Source: Aureimonas sp. Leaf427
GTDB taxonomy: Bacteria; Pseudomonadota; Alphaproteobacteria; Rhizobiales; Rhizobiaceae
NCBI RefSeq assembly: GCF_001425485.1
Contig: NZ_LMQW01000034.1
Coordinates: 248,001 to 312,000, forward strand
Reading direction: 5' to 3'
Length of the DNA: 64,000 nucleotides
Shown: positions 62,875 to 64,000 of the stretch, piece after piece
Layout: every line of letters begins with the position of its first letter
How positions within the stretch are numbered: the stretch's first letter is position 1
Made by a program: the position numbers and the translations under genes
Notes under the pieces: model-generated
The model's input: only the letters and a program-made list of their open reading frames with translations
Told to the model about the DNA's origin: nothing
Database searches by the model: none

Positions 62875-64000
62875 CTAAATCAGCCGCTCGATGGTGATGG
62901 GCAGGGTGCGGATCCGCTTGCCCGTCGCGTGGAACACGGCGTTGCCGACCGCCGGCGCCACGCCAATCATGCCGAGCTCGCCCACAGCCTTGCCGCCGAG
63001 AACGCTGGCGTCGTAGTCGGGCTCGCCGACGCTGATCGCCTGGATGTCCGGAATGTCCGCGTTCACCGCCACCGCGTAGTCGGCGAGGTTGGCGTTGGTG
63101 ACGCGCCCGTCGCGGGGATCGAACTGGCCTTCCTCGAGAAGCGCCTGGCTGAGGCCCATGATCATGCCGCCGATCCACTGGCTCTCGGCCAGCTTGGGAT
63201 TGTAGATGCGGCCGCTGTCGAAGGCCCCGACCATGCGCTTCACGCGCACGGTGCCGAAGTCCTCGTCGACGCGAACCTCCACGAAGTGCACGCCCCAAGC
63301 ATGGGCGGAGCGGCCGCTGGACGTTGGCAAACGCATCTGGGTGAAGCTGCGGCCTGTCGCGTCCCGATCGGCTGCGGACGTACCGGGATCGTAGGTGTTG
63401 CCCTCGACCTCAAGGCGTTCGCGGCCCATTGCCTTCATGAGGTCGGCAAGGGCGATCCCGCCCGTCGGACGTCGCGAGGGGCGGACCAGCCCGTTCTCGA
63501 TCAGGAGGTCGTTGGCGCGCGCATCGCGAAGCGGGGAGTTCGCCTCGCCAACCGCGAGCGCCAGGATCTGCTCGCGCATCGCCAGGGCCGTCCTGTGCAC
63601 GGCGCCCGTCTGGTTGCCTGCCAGTTGCGAACCGCCGGCGAGCGCCGCCCGCGGGAAGATGGTGTCGCCGAGAGAGACCCGGACCCGTTCGACAGGAACG
63701 CCAAGAGCTTCGGCCGCTGTCTGGGCGAGGATCGTGTAGGTCCCCGTGCCGATGTCGACAGCGGCGCTCAGCACCTCGATGCTGCCGTCGTCGTGCAGCA
63801 CCATCTTCGCCTCGCTCGGCGTGCGCAGAACCGGATAGGTGCCAGCCCCCATGCCCCAGCCGATCAGCTCGCGTCCCTCACGCATCGAGCGCGGCTCGAG
63901 GCTTCGCGCCGACCAGCCGAAGGCTTCTGCCCCGGCGGCATAGGCCTCGCGCAGCCGACGGGTTGACCAAGGAATGCGATGCTGGGGATCCTCGTCGGCC
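62875..64000 (-). CDS. molybdenum hydroxylase large subunit, partial (5' end outside window)
   Basis: The C-terminal 374 residues of a xanthine dehydrogenase-family molybdopterin-binding subunit (aldehyde oxidase or isoquinoline 1-oxidoreductase-like). Molybdopterin-contact segments are VDIGTGTYTILAQTAAEALG, GGSQLAGNQTGAVHRTALAM and GAFDSGRIYNPKLAESQWIG. The catalytic Glu is likely in KAVGELGMIGVAPAV. The frame is open to the window edge. Its iron-sulfur and FAD partner subunits are not in view; it oxidises an aldehyde or N-heterocycle. Confidence 0.85.
   Translation of the reverse strand, partial: ADEDPQHRIPWSTRRLREAYAAGAEAFGWSARSLEPRSMREGRELIGWGMGAGTYPVLRTPSEAKMVLHDDGSIEVLSAAVDIGTGTYTILAQTAAEALGVPVERVRVSLGDTIFPRAALAGGSQLAGNQTGAVHRTALAMREQILALAVGEANSPLRDARANDLLIENGLVRPSRRPTGGIALADLMKAMGRERLEVEGNTYDPGTSAADRDATGRSFTQMRLPTSSGRSAHAWGVHFVEVRVDEDFGTVRVKRMVGAFDSGRIYNPKLAESQWIGGMIMGLSQALLEEGQFDPRDGRVTNANLADYAVAVNADIPDIQAISVGEPDYDASVLGGKAVGELGMIGVAPAVGNAVFHATGKRIRTLPITIERLI

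Overview
The window is GC-rich, densely coded DNA of an alphaproteobacterium of the order Hyphomicrobiales (Rhizobiales). Several markers support this: a thu-type trehalose operon, a divergent metC / aapJQMP pair, a DUF3126 protein behind cysE, zf-CHCC and BTLCP proteins, a DUF2336 protein and PilZ proteins. The gene content suggests Aurantimonadaceae (Aureimonas/Aurantimonas-like), but that is inference. Coordinates 1 to about 46,400 read as ordinary chromosome, and about 46,400 to 64,000 as accessory DNA.

Core region. 85-8200 is one plus-strand alpha-glucoside/trehalose operon (thuA, thuB, binding protein, two permeases, GH13 alpha-glucosidase, ATPase). 8252-12586 holds an acyltransferase, a small acidic protein, a Nudix hydrolase and a Na/Pi cotransporter-PhoU protein. 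12735-17172 (minus) is a Tol-Pal-like envelope cluster: secreted protein, ExbB, ExbD, a second ExbD whose membrane Asp is Asn, a TonB/TolA-like protein and an OmpA-like protein. metC (minus) and aapJQMP (plus) diverge from 18.7 kb. A long Pro/Ala-rich OmpA protein, an FAD monooxygenase, two overlapping alpha/beta hydrolases, cysE and a DUF3126 gene follow to 30.6 kb. 30.6-38.6 kb carries an inner-membrane hypothetical, a BTLCP peptidase, a PilZ protein, a rhomboid protease, a CBS protein, a patatin, folE-hisI (overlapping), and a NifU-like scaffold coupled to a MntA/HepT toxin-antitoxin pair and yidD. thrS, a secreted hypothetical, a nitroreductase, a flavin reductase, a DUF2336 protein and NAD kinase complete the core.

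Accessory region. Small secreted proteins and a decayed phage internal-virion gene (47.8-48.3 kb) lie left of a 48-bp copy of the 3' half of tRNA-Thr(UGU). A tyrosine integrase (48,586) faces inward beside it. This looks like one end of a tRNA-Thr-targeted integrative element; no intact tRNA was found, so the other end is probably outside the window. The element carries small unknown genes, two HTH regulators with candidate operators, an N-terminally truncated DUF3800 gene, secreted/membrane hypotheticals and a class III cyclase. A metabolic block follows, all on the minus strand: cytochrome P460, a DUF4405 membrane protein and a fused aconitase X (tightly packed), then an Old Yellow Enzyme, SDR, aldo/keto reductase and a molybdenum hydroxylase large subunit cut by the window end.

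Most informative observations: the ExbD Asp-to-Asn paralogue within the Tol-like cluster, the P460-DUF4405-AcnX operon, the toxin-antitoxin pair embedded in a housekeeping operon, intercistronic hairpins after both ABC binding-protein genes, and the tRNA-Thr attachment site beside the decayed phage gene. All family assignments are from reading the sequence; no database search was run.
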